From Comamonadaceae bacterium (GTDB lineage Bacteria; Pseudomonadota; Gammaproteobacteria; Burkholderiales; Burkholderiaceae_C): a DNA stretch of 36,316 nucleotides. The position numbers and the translations under genes were made by a program. The DNA lies in assembly GCA_947443645.1 (NCBI GenBank), contig CANEXF010000023.1, positions 1-36,316 on the forward strand, in the 5' to 3' direction. The notes beneath the pieces are model-generated. The model had not been told where the DNA came from, did not search any database, and was given only the letters and a program-made list of their open reading frames with translations. This document shows, piece by piece, positions 33,318 to 36,316 of this stretch (within the stretch, counting starts at the first letter, position 1; every line of letters begins with the position of its first letter).

Positions 33318-34313
33318 TCACGGTTGCATTACCAACTTCCCGCTTGCCAGTCCATGATCCAGCAACTCATGTGTCTTGCGAACATCGCTGAGTTTGAAAA
33401 GCTGGTGTGCGGGCGCTTTAACGATTCCACGCGCCATTAAATCCATCGCGTTCAGCATCAACGCTCGCCTTGCCAAAGTATCTTGATCAAACGTGTGCAT
33501 TGAAAAACACCGCACGGCAAGACTTTTTCCCAGTAAATTGCGCAGCACTTTGAAGACGTCTTCAGTCGGCATGCCTTGAATAATGTTGTACGAAACAACT
33601 GTGCCCAGTGGTGCCAGGCTGTGCAAACCGTCGATCAGACTTTGCCCGCCAAGGTGATCAAAAACCAGATCAACACCTCGACCTTGGGTAATTTCATGGA
33701 TCCGATCGTTCAGAGTGGTCTGTCCTGTATGGATCACATGGTCAAAACCTTGGTCAAGGGCATAACTGCTCTTTGACTCGGTCCTGCTGGTCCCCACGGT
33801 GGTGAACCCCATGCTCTTGGCAACTTGGCACAGCATGCCCGCCACGCCACCTGAAGCACCTGTAATCAGTACCGTCGGATGAACGCTTGAGGGCAGACCG
33901 GCCACACGCATCAGTGCTAATGCCAGTTGAAGGTTGGGCAAGCTCACTGCATCCTCAAAGGCAACGGCATCAGGCAATGGGTAGGGCGCCTCTTGGGGAA
34001 CAACGATGGCTTCTGTGTAGCAGCCGCCTCGTTGTTCCAACTCTCTTGCACTCACCAGAACGCGGTCACCCAATTGCCATTGCTCGACCCCTGCGCCAAT
34101 GGCATCAATTTCACCTGCCAACTCAGCGCCAGGAATGGCTGGTAGTGGAGGCATCCATTTGTAGGTTCCATTTCGGATAAGTACATCCGGACGCCCGACG
34201 CCAATGGCTTTCGCTCTGACTCTCACTTGTCCAATGCCTGGCAACGGGTCCGGTAGGTCCACCACGATCAAATGGTCTGGCCCACCAGGCACTTGGACTT
34301 GAATGGCTTTCAT
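33318..34313 (-). CDS. Zinc-independent alcohol dehydrogenase / quinone oxidoreductase (MDR superfamily)
   Basis: This 331-residue NAD(P)-dependent oxidoreductase is of the quinone-oxidoreductase type within the medium-chain dehydrogenases. The GroES-like N-terminal domain includes GVGRPDVLIRNGTY (about 38-51) and PAIPGAELAGEIDAIG (about 58-73). The Rossmann domain has VLITGASGGVAGMLCQVAKSMG (about 148-169) in place of the usual AxGGVG loop. The cysteine ligands of the structural zinc are absent. The substrate is unknown. Its start codon lies 2 bases beyond the stop of the FAH gene, so the two are probably translationally coupled; no strong ribosome-binding site of its own is visible. Confidence 0.88.
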   Translation of the reverse strand: MKAIQVQVPGGPDHLIVVDLPDPLPGIGQVRVRAKAIGVGRPDVLIRNGTYKWMPPLPAIPGAELAGEIDAIGAGVEQWQLGDRVLVSARELEQRGGCYTEAIVVPQEAPYPLPDAVAFEDAVSLPNLQLALALMRVAGLPSSVHPTVLITGASGGVAGMLCQVAKSMGFTTVGTSRTESKSSYALDQGFDHVIHTGQTTLNDRIHEITQGRGVDLVFDHLGGQSLIDGLHSLAPLGTVVSYNIIQGMPTEDVFKVLRNLLGKSLAVRCFSMHTFDQDTLARRALMLNAMDLMARGIVKAPAHQLFKLSDVRKTHELLDHGLASGKLVMQP

Positions 34314-34315
34314 GT

Positions 34316-35182
34316 TCAGGTTTGGGCAGCGATGGGATTCACCAGGGTGCCGATACCTTCAATTTCAACCTCGCAAACATCACCTGGCTTCATGAACCAC
34401 TGTGGCTTGCGACTCCAGCCCACGCCTGCAGGAGTGCCTGTGGCGATCACATCGCCAGGTACCAATGTGAAGATGGTGGAGGCATAACTGATAAGTTTGG
34501 CAATAGAAAAGATCATTTGGCCGGTGTGGCTCGATTGCACAACCTCACCATTAAGGCGAGTGATCAACTTGAGTTGCTGGTTGGGTTTGATTTCATCTGA
34601 AGTGACCATCCATGGACCAAATCCGCCTGTGGATTCGAAATTTTTCCCAGATGCAATTTGTTTTGCATGAAACTGCCATTCCCTGATGCTGCCGTCGTTG
34701 TAGCAGGAGTAGCCCGCCACGTGGTCAAACGCGTCGGCCTCGGATATATTGCGACCCTCTTTGCCGATGATGACGGCCAGTTCACCTTCCCAGTCGAGTG
34801 AGTTCGAAACCTTGGGGCAGATGATGGGTTGCCCATGGGCCACTTGTGATCGCCAGACGCGTAGAAAGATGGGGGGTTCTTCTGACAATTCTCGGTGCAT
34901 GCCAGCAGCTAGAACTTCCTGGTGGTGATCCATGTAGTTCCGTACGGCGCAAATAATCTTCTCGGGTTTGGGGATGACAGGCAAGAAAGTGATGTCCGCT
35001 AATTTGACATCAGTGCTTCTGTTCGCCACATCTTGGCTGGCCTGAAGATAAGCACCTGATGAGATGTAATCCATCAATGTCGGGTACTGCGGTAGCGCTT
35101 TTCCTAGGTCGACGATGGCGTCGGAGCCGATCAGGGCCCCCCAGGTTTCACGGCCTTGGTGAATGAAAGAGAGCAATTTCAT
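34316..35182 (-). CDS. Fumarylacetoacetate hydrolase family protein
   Basis: This 288-residue FAH-family enzyme hydrolyses or decarboxylates C-C bonds of oxo-acids. The metal site is intact: E132 and E134 in DWEGELAVIIG, and D163 in CYNDGSIREWQ. It has the KNFESTGGFGPWMVTSDE segment and the PGDVIATGTPAGVGWSRKPQWFMKPGDVCEVEIEGIGTLVN C-terminal signature. It resembles enzymes acting late in aromatic ring-fission pathways (such as 2-hydroxyhepta-2,4-diene-1,7-dioate isomerase or 5-oxopent-3-ene decarboxylase). The exact substrate cannot be told. AAGGA precedes the start. It sits between the VOC and MDR genes. Confidence 0.92.
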   Translation of the reverse strand: MKLLSFIHQGRETWGALIGSDAIVDLGKALPQYPTLMDYISSGAYLQASQDVANRSTDVKLADITFLPVIPKPEKIICAVRNYMDHHQEVLAAGMHRELSEEPPIFLRVWRSQVAHGQPIICPKVSNSLDWEGELAVIIGKEGRNISEADAFDHVAGYSCYNDGSIREWQFHAKQIASGKNFESTGGFGPWMVTSDEIKPNQQLKLITRLNGEVVQSSHTGQMIFSIAKLISYASTIFTLVPGDVIATGTPAGVGWSRKPQWFMKPGDVCEVEIEGIGTLVNPIAAQT

Positions 35183-35207
35183 GGTGAGTCCTTGATTGAA
35201 TCGGCTA

Positions 35208-35747
35208 TCAGTTAACGCTGGAAAATTTCGCTTGCCACTGTTCTATAGGCATGAAGCTTGGATCGCTTCGGCATATCGCTTCGGTTTCACGCAGGATGCT
35301 TGCATCGTCCTGGCTCAGGTCCAATGGATCGCCGTGCGGCTGAGAAATATAAAAAGGCATGTCCAGGTAAATTTCAACGGTGTTGCCTTCCGGGTCCGAA
35401 AAATAGACAGACAAGGCATTGCCGTGGTTCAAGGGCAGCACTTTGCTGGCGCCCAAGGCAGTAGCTTTGTCGCGCAGGTCTCGCAATGACTGAATCGAAG
35501 GCACTGCGAAAGATAGTTGCATGACTGTGCTGAAAGTGGCCTCAATGGGACGCCCGCCTGCAATAACCAATTGGTGGTGTTGGTTGGGACTGGAGCTTAG
35601 AAAAACCAGGGGCGCTTTGAAGGTTTTACCTACTCCGCGGTCTGTCTCCACCAACCCAAAGACGGTTGTATAAAAGTGCACCATCTTCTCGACATCTGTG
35701 ACATAGATACCGAAATGCGAAGGTGTAGGTTGACTGACTTTCAGCAT
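35208..35747 (-). CDS. VOC-superfamily protein, extradiol-dioxygenase-like
   Basis: This 179-residue vicinal-oxygen-chelate protein contains two beta-alpha-beta-beta-beta modules. Likely metal ligands are H11 (SHFGIYV), H108 (LNHGNALSVYF) and E125 (GNTVEIYLD), a 2-His-1-Glu set like ring-cleavage dioxygenases. The SPNQHHQLVI segment (53-62) and the MPFYISQPHGDPLDLS end are typical of this subgroup. ATG at 35747 is preceded by CAGGAGA; the longer open frame to 35876 overlaps the regulator gene. It may cleave an aromatic or catechol-like ring upstream of the FAH enzyme; this is inference from context. Confidence 0.87.
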   Translation of the reverse strand: MLKVSQPTPSHFGIYVTDVEKMVHFYTTVFGLVETDRGVGKTFKAPLVFLSSSPNQHHQLVIAGGRPIEATFSTVMQLSFAVPSIQSLRDLRDKATALGASKVLPLNHGNALSVYFSDPEGNTVEIYLDMPFYISQPHGDPLDLSQDDASILRETEAICRSDPSFMPIEQWQAKFSSVN

Positions 35748-35778
35748 TTGGTTCTCCTGCAGATTGTTGTAAAAGGAT

Positions 35779-36316
35779 TCATACGCGTTTTTTCCACAGC
35801 AAAAATGCGGCCAAAACATTGGTCTGGGTACTTGAAATGTGCTCAGCAAGCAAAACGGTGGCGGTGTCGACGTCACGACGAAGGACGGCTTTCATCAACG
35901 TGCGATGTTCTTCGCCCTTCTTTTTGGAGACTGTTCTGTTGCGTGCGGCAAAGTGCCGGTATCGCTCGGCTTGATCGAAAAGACTCATGCTCCAAGCCCG
36001 TTGGCGCTCGGAAGGGCAAGCGGCAATCAAGGCAAAGTGGAAGTCCCTGTGGCGTTGGCTCCAATCCGCATCGAGCACGACTGGGCCTTGGGAAAGCCGG
36101 GACTCAATCTTCTCCAAGCGATGAAATGAGGCCACGATATGCGCCTCCCAGTTGTCATCGCCAAATAGGATGGATTCGCGTAATGCTGCAACGTCGAGCA
36201 TCAAACGCATCTTTGTAATGTCGGCGATGTCATCGGGTGAGATGGGCGTAACGCGAAAGCCTCGACGTTCGTCTGATTTGACCAGGCCCTCTTGCACCAA
36301 ACGATTGAGGGCTTCC
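35779..36316 (-). CDS. GntR-family transcriptional regulator (FCD type), partial
   Basis: The gene runs off the window end. The visible 179 codons begin within the winged-helix domain (EALNRLVQEGLVKSDERRGFRVTPIS, the end of the recognition helix and wing). They continue with an all-helical FCD ligand-binding domain: DIADITKMRLMLDVAALRESI, the metal-binding type HRDFHFALIAAC helix and EEHRTLMKAVLRRDVDTATVLLAEHI. The N-terminal about 50 residues lie outside. As first gene of the cluster it is likely to regulate it in response to the catabolic substrate or an intermediate. Its stop is 31 bases before the VOC gene start. Confidence 0.9.
   Translation of the reverse strand, partial: EALNRLVQEGLVKSDERRGFRVTPISPDDIADITKMRLMLDVAALRESILFGDDNWEAHIVASFHRLEKIESRLSQGPVVLDADWSQRHRDFHFALIAACPSERQRAWSMSLFDQAERYRHFAARNRTVSKKKGEEHRTLMKAVLRRDVDTATVLLAEHISSTQTNVLAAFLLWKKRV

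Overview
The window reads as one contiguous stretch of a betaproteobacterial chromosome, most likely family Comamonadaceae (Polaromonas/Rhodoferax-like). The basis is protein-level resemblance of the housekeeping genes, their arrangement (purM-perM-hda-HAD-pcnB-folK, murJ-sirB1, edd-eda), several Bug-type (TctC) binding proteins, and two families of short dispersed repeats. No rRNA, tRNA, CRISPR array, transposase or phage gene was seen.

Layout. 1-258: repeat-rich leader of murJ. 259-2713 (+): murJ and a SirB1-family gene. 2738-4836 (-): an orphan ParA-type ATPase and purM. 5031-9846 (+): tightly packed perM, hda, HAD phosphatase, pcnB and folK. 9861-10511 (-): pdxH. 10584-16472 (+): a MobA-like nucleotidyltransferase, an OmpA-like protein, edd-eda (Entner-Doudoroff), then a Bug binding protein and an unusual SDR. 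16548-17715 (-): gloA and tag. 17788-18171 (+): a cupin, followed by a bidirectional terminator. 18356-20119 (-): rhlE. 20429-25279 (+): ettA, a DUF1415 gene and a DUF1631 gene. 25302-29452 (-): a copper-handling cluster (CusF-like protein, multicopper oxidase, TolC-type lipoprotein, two small metal-ligand-rich exported proteins). 29666-31528 (+): an acyl-CoA ligase. 31688-36316 (-): a lower-GC catabolic cluster (GntR regulator, VOC, FAH, MDR oxidoreductase, Bug protein, DUF1185) cut by the window end.

The most notable feature is a dispersed, hairpin-forming repeat of about 78-95 bp. It lies between genes (1-233, 22092-22215) and also inside three reading frames that stay open: the HAD phosphatase N-terminus (two tandem copies), edd and the acyl-CoA ligase. 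In all three the repeat enters in the same orientation and frame and encodes a similar peptide beginning FS(A/D)G(P/L)PQG. A second, roughly 26-bp AT-rich repeat (GCAAGCAGCTATT-type) occurs six times, four of them inside genes. Other points of interest are an SDR lacking its catalytic Ser, Tyr and Lys, a copper cluster with an outer-membrane channel but no pump, and a catabolic operon of unknown substrate.

Start codons were moved inward from the longest open frame where family alignment or a ribosome-binding site favoured it (purM, folK, the OmpA-like gene, edd, eda, both exported copper proteins, the oxidase, the ligase, rhlE, the VOC gene). All family assignments come from reading motifs by eye; no database search was run.
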